From contig NZ_BILY01000046.1 of the NCBI RefSeq assembly GCF_004000805.1, positions 1 to 54,279 on the forward strand: 54,279 bases of DNA. Reading direction: 5' to 3'. The stretch comes from Paenibacillus glycanilyticus NBRC 16618 (GTDB taxonomy: Bacteria > Bacillota > Bacilli > Paenibacillales > Paenibacillaceae). A program made the translations under genes and the position numbers. The notes beneath the pieces were generated by a model. That model was not told the origin of the DNA. It did no database searches and saw only the letters and a program-made list of their open reading frames with translations. This document shows, piece after piece, positions 33,439 to 42,343 of this stretch. How positions within the stretch are numbered: position 1 is the stretch's first letter; each line of letters begins with the position of its first letter.

Positions 33439-34548
33439 TCACTGTGCTCCCCACTCCACTTTTTTAGTAGTATTTGAATATATCGCCTCTAGTGCTTTAG
33501 TACTAATTTCTATGTCATAACCTTTATCAGCTAATTGAGCATGTGCAATTTGAGATCCAACTTGTCTATCCGAAATTTTGAAATTAATTATTCTATCACA
33601 CCATTCATCCAAATCTGCTGTTAAAGGTAAGAAGGCTATGTTATCCGTTAATGCAGCTTCTTGAGAAACTGCATCACTAACAATACATGACAATCCAAGG
33701 GCTTGAGCTTCTACTAGAACACAAGGTAGGCCTTCAAATCTTGAAGGAAGAACAAACACATCCATTGCCATCATTAAGCTTTTAACATCATTAGAAATAC
33801 CAAAAAAAACAACTTTATCCTCAATACCTTTCTTTCTCACCTTGTCTTCCATCTCTTCACGAAGTTGACCGTCTCCAACTAAGAGCAATGTTGAATCTTT
33901 CTTGATGTTCAAGTGTCTTTGAAATAGTTCAATTAAAAACTCATGATTCTTTTGATAATTAAAAGCACCAACATGACCAATCACCATTTTTCCTTGAAGT
34001 CCAAGTTGAGATCTTATTTCGTCTCTACTTTTCTCAGAAAAAGTGAAATCTCCCAAATCAATCCCATTATGTATCGTTGTAAATTTCCTTTTTCTGAACA
34101 TCCATTCCCCAGCAGCTCGACCACAAGCTATTCCTTTAGTGTAGCATAGATTAAAAAGTGGTCTTAACATCTTATCGAGTTTTAGGTGATTGCACGTGGT
34201 ATTATGACTATGTGCGATCCTCACCTTTGCTCCCCCAAGCATTGCCGCTAGAAGTTCCATTGTAATAAGAGCACTATTACCGTGAACATGAACAATATCA
34301 TACTTATTTCTTCTAACAATTGATGCTAATTTATAAATGTATTTGATTGGGTTTGAGTCCCTATTATTTATAACAAATAATTTATCACCATTATTATTAA
34401 TCTCAGACTTAAAGGACTCGGCTATGTGTTCACTTGTCGCAAATCCCATTTCAATTAATTCTCTATTTATATTTCTAGAATAAGTCATTATTACATTGCT
34501 TACTCCGTTAACCTCTAAGGTTTTAACAACAACTAATACTTTTATCAT
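33439..34548 (-). CDS. Glycosyltransferase family 4 (EpsF-like)
   Basis: 369 residues, GT-B fold. It starts IKVLVVVKTLEVNGVSNVIM and has VHVHGNSALITMELLAAMLG, RIAHSHNT, then TIHNGIDLGDF, IGHVGAFNYQKNHEFLIELF, LVGDGQLREEME and PSRFEGLPCVLVEAQALGLSCIVSD in the usual order. This fits the EpsF-type transferases of Gram-positive exopolysaccharide operons. Its stop overlaps nothing, with 6 bases to the next gene. Linkage and sugar unknown. AT-rich like its neighbours. Confidence 0.86.
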   Translation of the reverse strand: MIKVLVVVKTLEVNGVSNVIMTYSRNINRELIEMGFATSEHIAESFKSEINNNGDKLFVINNRDSNPIKYIYKLASIVRRNKYDIVHVHGNSALITMELLAAMLGGAKVRIAHSHNTTCNHLKLDKMLRPLFNLCYTKGIACGRAAGEWMFRKRKFTTIHNGIDLGDFTFSEKSRDEIRSQLGLQGKMVIGHVGAFNYQKNHEFLIELFQRHLNIKKDSTLLLVGDGQLREEMEDKVRKKGIEDKVVFFGISNDVKSLMMAMDVFVLPSRFEGLPCVLVEAQALGLSCIVSDAVSQEAALTDNIAFLPLTADLDEWCDRIINFKISDRQVGSQIAHAQLADKGYDIEISTKALEAIYSNTTKKVEWGAQ

Positions 34549-34600
34549 TTAAAAATCCCCAGTCTTATTGGCATATCATTACCTTTTAACGGGGTATTTC

Positions 34601-35479
34601 TCATTTAAGTTCCCCAACACCCTCATATCTCGTTTCCATTTTCTCGCATTCGAATATCTTTACATCAACTAAATACCTGTACCAATAAGCTTGTAAAAAA
34701 GCGTAAATTTGTCCTTCTTTTCCATCTAAAAATCCTAGCCGTACATAATAACGATATACGTAATAGAGTCTGGCTCTAACACCCATTGGAAGCTTATAGT
34801 AGAATTTCATTTTAAACCAAGTTTTTAAATCCAAATCAGTTTTACTTTTACTTTCATTAAGATTATCAAAATAATCTACCGTTTCCCTGGACGAATACCA
34901 ATTGTGTTTATTTATCCAATACTCGATATTCTTAAAGTCATAATGTAATGAATCTTTTTTCATATGAACTACCTTGCCTTGGGAAAGAACAATATGTTCA
35001 TCCATGGATCTATCCTCAATAGACCCATATCTAGTCTTATATGCATTCATCTTCTTCCATGGATAGACTCCACCATGATATAAATCTCTTCCAAGAAAAT
35101 TTTTCTTAAATCGCAGTACGATGCCGTTAATATCTGTATTCATGTTCATATTAACAATACTAGCAAGTTCAGCTGCAGATTCAGTCGTCAATCTCTCATC
35201 CGCATCAATGCGCAGGGTCCAAACAGTTTGAATATTTGCAACCTCAACACCGTATATATACTGTTTGGCATAATTAATAAATTTATTTTGATAGACTTCA
35301 GCTCCAAGGCTTTCAGCGATTTCAATAGTTCTGTCAGTACTAAAACTGTCAATTACTACAATTCTTTTACAAACCTCTTTAATAGATAAAATACAGTCTC
35401 TAATATTTATCTCTTCGTTCTTTGTAAGAATTATTGCGGTTATGTCAGCCATATTTCCCATTTTCTTTGCCCCAATCAT
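34601..35479 (-). CDS. Glycosyltransferase family 2
   Basis: 292 residues, GT-A fold. The opening ITAIILTKNEEINIRDCILSI, VIDSFSTDRTIEIAESLGAEVY and the metal-binding WTLRIDADER are typical of the WaaE/KdtX-like GT2 enzymes. The C-terminal half has GGVYPWKKMNAYKT and MDEHIVLSQGKVVHMKKDSLHYDF, also seen in that group, which often transfers glucose or a related hexose to a polysaccharide core. Several in-frame ATG codons (35479, 35461, 35452) are possible starts with no decisive ribosome site. Confidence 0.82.
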   Translation of the reverse strand: MIGAKKMGNMADITAIILTKNEEINIRDCILSIKEVCKRIVVIDSFSTDRTIEIAESLGAEVYQNKFINYAKQYIYGVEVANIQTVWTLRIDADERLTTESAAELASIVNMNMNTDINGIVLRFKKNFLGRDLYHGGVYPWKKMNAYKTRYGSIEDRSMDEHIVLSQGKVVHMKKDSLHYDFKNIEYWINKHNWYSSRETVDYFDNLNESKSKTDLDLKTWFKMKFYYKLPMGVRARLYYVYRYYVRLGFLDGKEGQIYAFLQAYWYRYLVDVKIFECEKMETRYEGVGELK

Positions 35480-35501
35480 TAAAATAATGACTATACAGCA
35501 T

Positions 35502-36758
35502 TTAACAATCCAAGATCTCTTTAATATACTTTTTCACAGAAACATCCCTGGCCAGGTTATTAACCAAATACTCTCTATTCCTGGCTCCCATTGAACTTAC
35601 AATTTGTTTTTCATCTATTAATCTCTGAATTATTCTTGCAACCTCACTGTAGTTACCCGGTTCTGTTACAAACCCGCATCCTATTTCTTCAATAATCATC
35701 CTTGCTTCAGAACCTTCTTCTAGAACACCTATTATCGGTTTACCTGCCGCTAACACTCCATATAATTTGCTAGGAACGGATACTCCTTTTATTCCTTTAG
35801 CATTAATGCACCAGTGAATATCTCCAGCATTCAGACTATAGATTAGATCTGACTTTTTCTGATAAGGAATAAACGTTACATTCTTGAGATCATGCTCTTC
35901 TTTATAGTCAACCAAGTTACTCAAGACTGAACCTTCGCCGATAAAAGCAAATACAATATCATCCTGTTCTTTAAACTCCTTAATGACATGCATAATATTC
36001 TCAAGGTCGTAGTACAGGCCGATATTGCCGGAATACATAATGACGAACTTATTCTCCAAGCCATACTTTTTTTTGAAGGATACGACTTGTTTATGATCAG
36101 AAGGCAGCGGATAGATTTCCTTCTCATCAATCCAGTTATTAATGAAGGAATGATTCGGAACCTTTTTCCCCTTAAAACGGTGTTTGACGGTCTCCACCAT
36201 ATCTCGGCCAACTACTATGACTTTATCCGAGCATTTGCAGCTGAACTTATCGAACCACAACATAGCATTCAGGATTAGCTTGTTCTTGCTGTATCCGACA
36301 GCCATCGTCTGCTCGGGGTTAAAGTCTTGAATGTTGTAGATGTACTTAGCCCTCTTCATCCACTTGCCCCATACCCCAATAAGTCCGCCAAGGACAGGCG
36401 GCTGCGAGATGGAATACACATAATCCATCTTACCCACCTTAAAAGTAGCCAGCATGGCCCCAACAAAGTACGCCAGAATGTTCTTGATTCGGCTCATCTT
36501 ATTGTTCTTGCTGAATTCCGGTACGCGGATTCGCAGCACCTTCACACCGTTAATCTCTTCGTAGTAGAACATCTTGGTTTTATATTCCGCAGCTACGCTG
36601 CCTGTATAAGAAGGAACAACGCAAATAACCGTTATGTCAAAGGAATCAAGCATTCCTTCGGCCAGTTCCTTCAGGATCTGGCCGGTTGATGCGACGTCCG
36701 GGTGATAGTAATGAGCATAGATAAGCAGCTTCTTCTTTATATTCGGTTCGGTTGTCAT
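35502..36758 (-). CDS. Glycosyltransferase family 4 (WbuB-like), possible recombination boundary
   Basis: 418 residues. It opens KKKLLIYAHYYHPDVASTGQILKELAEGM and contains VYSISQPPVLGGLIGVWGKWMKRAKYIYNIQDFNPE, FINNWIDEKEIYPLP and MYSGNIGLYYDLENIMHVI. This is the pattern of WbuB-type transferases, some of which use amino-deoxy sugars. The donor loop GDIHWCINAKGIKGVSVPSKLYGVLAAGKPIIGVLEEGSEA is intact. The first half of the gene (from 36758 down to about 36000) has the balanced base use of the sugar-synthesis genes, while the last part is AT-rich. The edge of the variable cassette therefore seems to lie inside this gene. It starts 3 bases after gmd's stop codon. Confidence 0.85.
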   Translation of the reverse strand: MTTEPNIKKKLLIYAHYYHPDVASTGQILKELAEGMLDSFDITVICVVPSYTGSVAAEYKTKMFYYEEINGVKVLRIRVPEFSKNNKMSRIKNILAYFVGAMLATFKVGKMDYVYSISQPPVLGGLIGVWGKWMKRAKYIYNIQDFNPEQTMAVGYSKNKLILNAMLWFDKFSCKCSDKVIVVGRDMVETVKHRFKGKKVPNHSFINNWIDEKEIYPLPSDHKQVVSFKKKYGLENKFVIMYSGNIGLYYDLENIMHVIKEFKEQDDIVFAFIGEGSVLSNLVDYKEEHDLKNVTFIPYQKKSDLIYSLNAGDIHWCINAKGIKGVSVPSKLYGVLAAGKPIIGVLEEGSEARMIIEEIGCGFVTEPGNYSEVARIIQRLIDEKQIVSSMGARNREYLVNNLARDVSVKKYIKEILDC

Positions 36759-36761
36759 GCT

Positions 36762-37856
36762 CTACACTAGCACCCCATCGAACATCTTTCTGCTGCCTTC
36801 TTCGGAGCTTACTTTAGCCATGTCGTATTTCACCATTACGCTTACGAGCTCTTCGAAGGAAGTCTTAGTAGGATTCCATCCCAATAACGTTCTAGCTTTA
36901 GTTGGATCGCCAAGCAATTGATCCACTTCGGCCGGTCTGAAGAAGGTAGGATCGACTTCAACAATGACTTCACCTGTCTTCTTGTTAATGCCCTTCTCCT
37001 CTACGCCGTTGCCTTGCCATTCAATCTGAATGCCCACATGCTTAAAGGCCAGCTCCACAAATTCACGAACCGAGTGCATTTCGCCTGTCGCGATAACAAA
37101 ATCCTCTGGTTTATCATGCTGAAGGATCAGCCACATGCATTCTACGTAATCCTTGGCATAACCCCAGTCACGGAGGGAATCCAGGTTGCCAAGCATCAGC
37201 TTCTGCTGCTTGCCTTGTGCAATGCGTGCTGCAGCAAGGGTGATCTTCCGGGTAACGAATGTCTCACCGCGGCGTTCGGATTCGTGATTAAACAGAATGC
37301 CGTTAACCGCGAACATATTATAGGATTCACGATAATTCTTCGTAATCCAGAAGCCATAAATTTTCGCAACGCCATAAGGAGAGCGAGGATAGAATGGAGT
37401 TGTTTCTTTCTGAGGGACTTCTTGAACTTTGCCGTAAAGCTCGGAAGTGGAAGCCTGGTATACGCGAGTCTTCTCTGTAAGGCCAAGGAATTTGACAGCT
37501 TCAAGAATGTTCAGTGTTCCTTTGCCGTCAACATCAAGCGTATAACCAGGCATATCGAAGGATACGCGTACATGCGATTGTGCAGCGAGGTTATAAATCT
37601 CATCCGGCTGGATCTCGCCGATTAAGCGTGTAATGTTAAGAGCATCGGTAACATCGCCATAATGAAGATGGAAGTTCTGGTTGTTAAGAATAGATCTTGC
37701 CTCTTCTTCTGTAAGAAGATCTTCCAGACGTTCTTGGTTATAGGAGGAGCTGCGGCGGATAACACCGTGAACCTCGTAACCTTTCTCCAATAAGAACTCT
37801 GCTAAATAGGAACCGTCTTGTCCTGTTACACCTGTAATTAATGCGCGCTTAACCAT
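36762..37856 (-). CDS. gmd: GDP-mannose 4,6-dehydratase
   Basis: About 364 residues, an extended short-chain dehydrogenase turning GDP-mannose into GDP-4-keto-6-deoxymannose. Marks: ALITGVTGQDGSYLAEFLLEKGYEVHGVIRRSS, NLAAQSHVRVSFDMP, the Thr/Tyr/Lys catalytic area QASTSELYG...YPRSPYGVAKIYG, NHESERRGETFVTRKIT and GNLDSLRDWGYAKDYVECMW. All are near-universal for Gmd. GGGAG lies 8 bases before ATG 37856, chosen over the GTG three codons upstream. Followed in the pathway by Fcl, encoded just upstream in the operon. Confidence 0.96.
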   Translation of the reverse strand: MVKRALITGVTGQDGSYLAEFLLEKGYEVHGVIRRSSSYNQERLEDLLTEEEARSILNNQNFHLHYGDVTDALNITRLIGEIQPDEIYNLAAQSHVRVSFDMPGYTLDVDGKGTLNILEAVKFLGLTEKTRVYQASTSELYGKVQEVPQKETTPFYPRSPYGVAKIYGFWITKNYRESYNMFAVNGILFNHESERRGETFVTRKITLAAARIAQGKQQKLMLGNLDSLRDWGYAKDYVECMWLILQHDKPEDFVIATGEMHSVREFVELAFKHVGIQIEWQGNGVEEKGINKKTGEVIVEVDPTFFRPAEVDQLLGDPTKARTLLGWNPTKTSFEELVSVMVKYDMAKVSSEEGSRKMFDGVLV

Positions 37857-37889
37857 CGTTTCCACTCCCTATAATCTCTCTTTGTAATC

Positions 37890-38828
37890 TTATTGCCGTA
37901 CCAGATATTCATTCTGAAAGGTTTCGTAAACGGCTCTAATTCCCTCTTCAAGAGGAATCGTTGCTTTCCAGCCCAGTCCGTTAATCTTCGTGACGTCTAC
38001 AAGCTTACGTGGAGTACCATCCGGAGCAGAAGTATTAAATACAACTTCGCCCTCGTAGCCCACTACGTCTTTTATCAAATAAGCCAGTTCCTTAATGCTG
38101 ATATCTTCACCAACGCCGATATTCACGATCTCGTTCTCTTCGTAGGTATTCATCAAGAAGAGACAAGCATCGGCCAGATCATCGGAGTGGAGGAATTCTC
38201 TGCGAGGGGTTCCCGTTCCCCATACTTCAACCTCTGGAGATTGATTCACCTTCGCTTCATGGAATTTGCGAATAAGCGCAGGAAGCACATGCGAGGTCTT
38301 AAGATCAAAGTTATCGTTAGGTCCATACATATTGGTTGGCATAACCGAGATGTATTTCGTTCCGTATTGACGGTTATAGGATTGGCACATGGTAATGCCA
38401 GCGATCTTCGCGATGGCGTAAGGCTCATTCGTAGGCTCAAGTACGCCAGTCAGCAGGTATTCTTCCTTCATCGGCTGAGGCGCGAACTTCGGATAGATGC
38501 AAGTTGAGCCCAGGAATAGCAGCTTCTTCACCTGGTTGCGGTATGCGGCATCGATGACATTCGTCTGAATCATAATATTGTCGCGGATGAAATCTGCCGG
38601 ATACTCATTGTTAGCGACTATGCCGCCAACCTTGGCTGCTGCCAGGAATACATAATCAATACCTTCCTCCTCGAAGAAAGAGAGAACCCGATCTCTGTCG
38701 AGCAGATCGAGTTCAGCACGGGTGCGATAGACCAGATTGGTATAACCCTTTTCTTCAAGAGCTCTTAGAATAGCCGAGCCTACTAGTCCTCTGTGTCCTG
38801 CTACAAAAATTTTCGAATTGAGTTCCAC
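37890..38828 (-). CDS. fcl: GDP-L-fucose synthase
   Basis: 312 residues. The bifunctional epimerase/reductase converts GDP-4-keto-6-deoxymannose to GDP-L-fucose with NADPH. It shows VAGHRGLVGSAILRALEEKGY, AAAKVGGIVANNEYPADFIRDNIMIQTNVIDAAY, FLGSTCIYPKFAPQPMKEEYLLTG, PYAIAKIAG (Tyr-x-x-x-Lys) and MPTNMYGPNDNFD, all standard for Fcl/WcaG. It starts with GTG at 38828, 10 bases after GGAG. With gmd it points to fucose in the polysaccharide, although the operon holds no enzyme naming fucose in any other way. Confidence 0.95.
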   Translation of the reverse strand: MELNSKIFVAGHRGLVGSAILRALEEKGYTNLVYRTRAELDLLDRDRVLSFFEEEGIDYVFLAAAKVGGIVANNEYPADFIRDNIMIQTNVIDAAYRNQVKKLLFLGSTCIYPKFAPQPMKEEYLLTGVLEPTNEPYAIAKIAGITMCQSYNRQYGTKYISVMPTNMYGPNDNFDLKTSHVLPALIRKFHEAKVNQSPEVEVWGTGTPRREFLHSDDLADACLFLMNTYEENEIVNIGVGEDISIKELAYLIKDVVGYEGEVVFNTSAPDGTPRKLVDVTKINGLGWKATIPLEEGIRAVYETFQNEYLVRQ

Positions 38829-38847
38829 TCTCTATCCACTCCTTCTC

Positions 38848-39549
38848 CTAGTATGCGTCATCCGATCCAACCATCGCCTTAGCGGTCTTCGCGATAATCT
38901 GCAGATCAAATAACACATTTCGTTTCTCTATATACTCAAGATCCAGATCTACCATTTCTTTAAAGCTCAGTTCGTTCCGGCCGCTTACCTGCCACAGTCC
39001 GGTACAGCCTGGCTTCACGCGAAGGCGGAGTTTATCATAGCTGCTATATTCAGCAACCTCCCTTGGGAGAGGTGGGCGCGGACCAACAAGCGACATATCG
39101 CCGCGAACAACATTCCACAATTGAGGAAGCTCGTCAATACTGGTCCTGCGTATAAATCTTCCAACAGTTGTAATCCTCGGGTCATGTTTCATCTTGAACA
39201 TGGCACCTTCTATCTCATTCTTATGTAAGAGGTCCTTCAATAAGTCCTCTGCATTCGGGACCATGGACCGGAATTTGTACATTCGGAATTTCTTTTCATT
39301 AATGCCCACCCGTGTCTGATAGAAAAAAACCGGTGCTTTCGGATTCTCCAGCTTAATCAGCAGGGTAATTACCAGCAGCAACGGGGATAAAAACAGGATC
39401 CCGCATGCCGCGCCAACCAGATCCATCATGCGCTTAATCATCAGATAAGTGCGTTTCGTACTTCTTGTTTTGGCTTGAACACGTTGAGCAATGGATAAAT
39501 GGCTGTCTATGGTCATCTCGGATTCTTTCCGAAGAGGCGATAACGCCAT
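38848..39549 (-). CDS. Priming phosphoglycosyl transferase (sugar transferase, WcaJ/EpsL type)
   Basis: 233 residues. A short-form enzyme with one membrane segment (about 40-60) followed by the catalytic domain, with FYQTRVGINEKKFRMYKFRSM, FIRRTSIDELPQLWNVVRGDMSLVGPRPPLP and VKPGCTGLWQVSGRNELSF. It moves a sugar-1-phosphate from a UDP-sugar to undecaprenyl phosphate, the first membrane step of repeat-unit assembly. The Arg-Arg-x-Ser-x-Asp-Glu and Pro-Arg-Pro motifs are typical of the monotopic family. Its specificity (galactose, glucose or N-acetyl sugar) cannot be told. GGGGGAG lies about 9 bases before the ATG. Confidence 0.92.
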   Translation of the reverse strand: MALSPLRKESEMTIDSHLSIAQRVQAKTRSTKRTYLMIKRMMDLVGAACGILFLSPLLLVITLLIKLENPKAPVFFYQTRVGINEKKFRMYKFRSMVPNAEDLLKDLLHKNEIEGAMFKMKHDPRITTVGRFIRRTSIDELPQLWNVVRGDMSLVGPRPPLPREVAEYSSYDKLRLRVKPGCTGLWQVSGRNELSFKEMVDLDLEYIEKRNVLFDLQIIAKTAKAMVGSDDAY

Positions 39550-39567
39550 GTTGTTGTCTCCCCCTAT

Positions 39568-40455
39568 TTACTTGAATTTATGGATAAGCTCCCGCTCTAA
39601 AATTTCCTTCATAGCTTCCAGCAGAGGTCCCTTAAGCGATTCATTCCGCAGTGCATAATCTAGCGTTGTTGTAATAAAACCTAACTTCTCGCCTACATCG
39701 AAGCGTCTGCCTTCAAACTCATAAGCATATACGCCCTGCGACTCATTCAGCTTCTGAATGGCATCCGTCAATTGGATTTCGCCGCCGGCACCCTTCTCTT
39801 GCTTGGAGAGAAACTTGAAGATATCCGGAGTAAGTACATAACGACCCATAATAGCAAGATTCGACTGGGTAGTTCCCGGTGCTGGCTTCTCAATAAAACG
39901 GTCAACCAGACTTAACAGCCCGTTCTTCTCGCTGTATTCTACAATGCCATAACGCTCCGTTTCATTCATCGGAACCGGCTTCACGCCGATAACCGACCGC
40001 CCAGTCTGATCGAACTGGTCCATCAGCTGCCTCGTGCAAGGAACCGCCGAGTCAACAATGTCATCTCCAAGAAGTACGGCAAACGGCTCATCACCAATAA
40101 AATTACGCGCACACCATACGGCATGCCCAAGGCCCTTTGCTTCCTTCTGGCGGATATAGTGGATATCTACTCTTGAAGATTTCTGTACTTCATCCAGCAG
40201 CGTCAGCTTGCCTTTCTCCATCAGATTGTGTTCAAGTTCAAAGGCGCTGTCGAAGTGGTCTTCGATCGCACGCTTGCCCTTGCCGGTCACAATAATAATG
40301 TCCTCGATTCCCGAGGCAACAGCTTCTTCCACGATATATTGAATCGTGGGCTTGTCTACAATCGGGAGCATTTCCTTCGGCATGGCTTTGGTCGCCGGCA
40401 GGAACCGGGTTCCAAGGCCAGCGGCCGGGATAATGGCCTTTTTCACTTTCGTCAT
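39568..40455 (-). CDS. galU: UTP-glucose-1-phosphate uridylyltransferase
   Basis: 295 residues. It makes UDP-glucose from glucose-1-phosphate and UTP, feeding ugd. It begins MTKVKKAIIPAAGLGTRFLPATKAMPKEMLPIVDKPTIQYIVEEA, then IIIVTGKGKRAIEDHFD, RQKEAKGLGHAVWCAR, GDDIVDS and IEKPAPG, as in GalU/GtaB. The frame runs 43 codons further upstream, but GAGGG lies 8 bases before ATG 40455, which starts the conserved protein. The long upstream leader holds the EAR-like RNA region. Confidence 0.96.
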   Translation of the reverse strand: MTKVKKAIIPAAGLGTRFLPATKAMPKEMLPIVDKPTIQYIVEEAVASGIEDIIIVTGKGKRAIEDHFDSAFELEHNLMEKGKLTLLDEVQKSSRVDIHYIRQKEAKGLGHAVWCARNFIGDEPFAVLLGDDIVDSAVPCTRQLMDQFDQTGRSVIGVKPVPMNETERYGIVEYSEKNGLLSLVDRFIEKPAPGTTQSNLAIMGRYVLTPDIFKFLSKQEKGAGGEIQLTDAIQKLNESQGVYAYEFEGRRFDVGEKLGFITTTLDYALRNESLKGPLLEAMKEILERELIHKFK

Positions 40456-40542
40456 GTTTTGTTCCCTCTCTTTTCTTTCTTTTCTCTCTCTATTTTGTCT
40501 ATGTATGTGGTGGATATTGGATAAAAGGTGGGTATAAATATA

Positions 40543-40737
40543 CGAGCTATGTCTTTCTTCGGCAGAAAAACATAGCTCGAACATTTAGTTATTTGAAAAT
40601 AGGGGCATTTAACCCCTCCTCACATCACACCATTGGCAATAATGCCTAAGGTTAGCTACCAAACCCACAGCGTGACCGAGTGCCTGCAGTGATAAAGGTG
40701 CAGCAGACTTAACCTTGAGCGGTTGTTGTAGCCGCTC
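40543..40737 (-). ncRNA. EAR/epsC-like antitermination RNA candidate
   Basis: A structured, non-coding stretch read on the minus strand between the tyrosine kinase and galU genes. Stems seen: GAGCGG/CCGCTC (40717-40737); AAGGTTA/TAACCTT (40716-40710 with 40654-40648), enclosing a branched region with CTGC/GCAG; GGCA-TTAT-TGCC (40635-40646); AGGGG/CCCCT (40601-40617); and CGAGCTATGT/ACATAGCTCG (40543-40579). In Bacillus, the eps-associated RNA (epsC motif) lies between epsB and epsC and drives processive antitermination through the eps operon. The same place relative to a kinase gene is the main argument; I cannot confirm the consensus. Confidence 0.5.
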
Positions 40738-40740
40738 TCC

Positions 40741-41433
40741 CTACTTCACGTCAGCACTATAATAATAGTAGTAAGCCTCTTCATTCGACCGGCGCTTCAC
40801 GTTATTCAGCACAACGCCAAGAATGCGGGCATTCACGTTCTGCAGATTCTGAATCGCCTTCTGAGCGAACTGGCGCTTCACCCGGCCCTGATCGACAACA
40901 AGAACAACCCCGTCGCTCTTCGTAGCGACAATCTGCGCATCCGTTACAGCTAAGAGTGGCGGTGTATCCACCAGGACGATATCGTACATCGTACGGAGCT
41001 CATCCAGCAGTGCCGTCATCCGCTTCGACGCCAGCATCTCCGCCGGATTCGGAGGAATCGGGCCAGCCGTAATGACGTCCAGATTCGGAACGTCCGTCGA
41101 TTGAATAACCTCTTGCAGGGTGCTTTGTTGGGAGATGACTGACGACAAGCCGAACCGGTTGGAAATCTGGAACGTCTTATGTGCCGTTGGCTTCCGCATA
41201 TCGGCATCAATCAGAACAACCTTGCGGTCGGATTGGCTGAACGTTACGGCCAGATTGGCAATGGTGGTTGACTTCCCTTCACCCGGTCCTGCGGAGGATA
41301 CCATAATGACCTGAATAGCAGAGTCGATGGCAGCGAATTCGATATTCGTCCGAAGCGTACGGTACGTTTCCGATACCGGGGAACGCGGATTGGCGACGCT
41401 AATCAGGCGGCGTTTATTCTCCGATGGTGACAT
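40741..41433 (-). CDS. Bacterial tyrosine kinase (CpsD/EpsB type)
   Basis: 230 residues. Cytoplasmic BY-kinase partner of the chain-length regulator. It shows Walker A SSAGPGEGKSTT (residues 46-57), Walker A' KVVLIDADMRKP (71-82), Walker B DIVLVDTPP (151-159), and a C-terminal tyrosine cluster of five Tyr (221-225) that is autophosphorylated in this family. The frame extends 26 codons further upstream, but GGAGG precedes ATG 41433 by 8 bases (MSPSENKRR), and this is chosen. The start overlaps the end of the chain-length gene by 20 bases. It controls length or export of the polysaccharide with that partner. Confidence 0.93.
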   Translation of the reverse strand: MSPSENKRRLISVANPRSPVSETYRTLRTNIEFAAIDSAIQVIMVSSAGPGEGKSTTIANLAVTFSQSDRKVVLIDADMRKPTAHKTFQISNRFGLSSVISQQSTLQEVIQSTDVPNLDVITAGPIPPNPAEMLASKRMTALLDELRTMYDIVLVDTPPLLAVTDAQIVATKSDGVVLVVDQGRVKRQFAQKAIQNLQNVNARILGVVLNNVKRRSNEEAYYYYYSADVK

Positions 41434-42178
41434 TCTCCAGTCCTCCTGCCTTCTGTCTGTTCTCTGCCCGCGAAGATCCCGTCTGGAATTCGCTTGCTTC
41501 AACCCTTGCAACCATGGCCAGAGTCGGCTGACCTAGGTAACGCTCGACATCCGCCTCCGTCTTAATGGTGTCGTCCATATATTCGAGCAGGAAAGCAATA
41601 CCAACCGCAATCATAAGGGACACAATAAATGCGATGATAATATTCAGCGTGACATTAGGCGATACCGGTGCAGGCTGGTCATCCAGCAGCGCTTCGTTCA
41701 GGATGGATACGTTCTGAACCTGAAAGATATTAGGTATTTCCTGTTGAAAAACAATTGATATAGCATTAACGATCTCAGCGGCCTGGCGATAGGAGATGTC
41801 CTGTACGGCCAGTGTCATAACCTGTGTGTCATTTACAGAGCTGACCTTGATCTTCTTGGCCAGTTCCTTCGCGGATAAGCCCAGCTGCGGATACTTCTCA
41901 GCGACCTTTCCAAGAATAGCCGGAGTCTTAATGACTTCTTTATAGGTTTCGATCATCTTGATGTTGGAGTTAATGGCGTTGATATCCAGTGCTCCCACAG
42001 CCAGTGACTCATTCGTGCGGTTCACGACGATCTTGGTTGATGCCTCATAGATGGGATCCTTGAACATCTTGGTGTACGCACCAGCTGCAACGGTACATAC
42101 CAGCACAAAAATAACGATAAGCAACAATCTCTTCCTTACGATAAGGAAGTACTCTCTTAAGTCTAGTTCCTCGGACAC
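41414..42178 (-). CDS. Chain-length determinant / kinase activator (Wzz/CapA/EpsA type)
   Basis: 254 residues with two membrane helices (about 19-38 and 180-200) around an external domain. It opens LDLREYFLIVRKRLLLIVIFVLVCTVAAG and contains the Pro-rich motif PAPVSPNVTLN before the second helix, as in the Wzz domain of Gram-positive capsule regulators. The cytoplasmic tail (about 205-254) is expected to activate the kinase encoded next. The start is GTG at 42178, 9 bases after GGAGG. First gene of the exopolysaccharide unit. A weak promoter candidate lies just upstream. Confidence 0.92.
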   Translation of the reverse strand: MSEELDLREYFLIVRKRLLLIVIFVLVCTVAAGAYTKMFKDPIYEASTKIVVNRTNESLAVGALDINAINSNIKMIETYKEVIKTPAILGKVAEKYPQLGLSAKELAKKIKVSSVNDTQVMTLAVQDISYRQAAEIVNAISIVFQQEIPNIFQVQNVSILNEALLDDQPAPVSPNVTLNIIIAFIVSLMIAVGIAFLLEYMDDTIKTEADVERYLGQPTLAMVARVEASEFQTGSSRAENRQKAGGLENVTIGE

Positions 42179-42218
42179 TATTAGCCTCCTCCTGATTGCC
42201 TAGTTGCCTATGATGATT

Positions 42219-42246
42219 GTAATACGTTAGTCCTAATCTTTGTAGA
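42219..42246 (-). promoter_or_regulatory. Weak promoter candidate of the polysaccharide operon
   Basis: Minus strand: TCTACA (42246-42241), 16-base spacer, TATTAC (42224-42219). Both boxes are imperfect. It is the best match in the 165 bases between this operon and the surface-protein terminator. Confidence 0.3.
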
Positions 42247-42286
42247 CAAATTTTGTAAAGAAACCAACTTTTTCTATTATTTAGCG

Positions 42287-42328
42287 AAAAAATACCTTCC
42301 TCCCAACTGCTGCATCTGAGAGGAAGGT
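42287..42328 (-). terminator. Terminator of the SLH surface-protein gene
   Basis: ACCTTCCTC (minus: 42328 downward) pairs with GAGGAAGGT around an 17-base loop, followed by ATTTTTT. It starts 16 bases past the stop codon. Confidence 0.85.
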
Positions 42329-42343
42329 CTTTAGTCCTATTAA

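Noticed and set aside
40543..40737. Cyclic di-GMP riboswitch in the polysaccharide leader
   Set aside because: The conserved core of that riboswitch is not seen, and the position matches the EAR element better.
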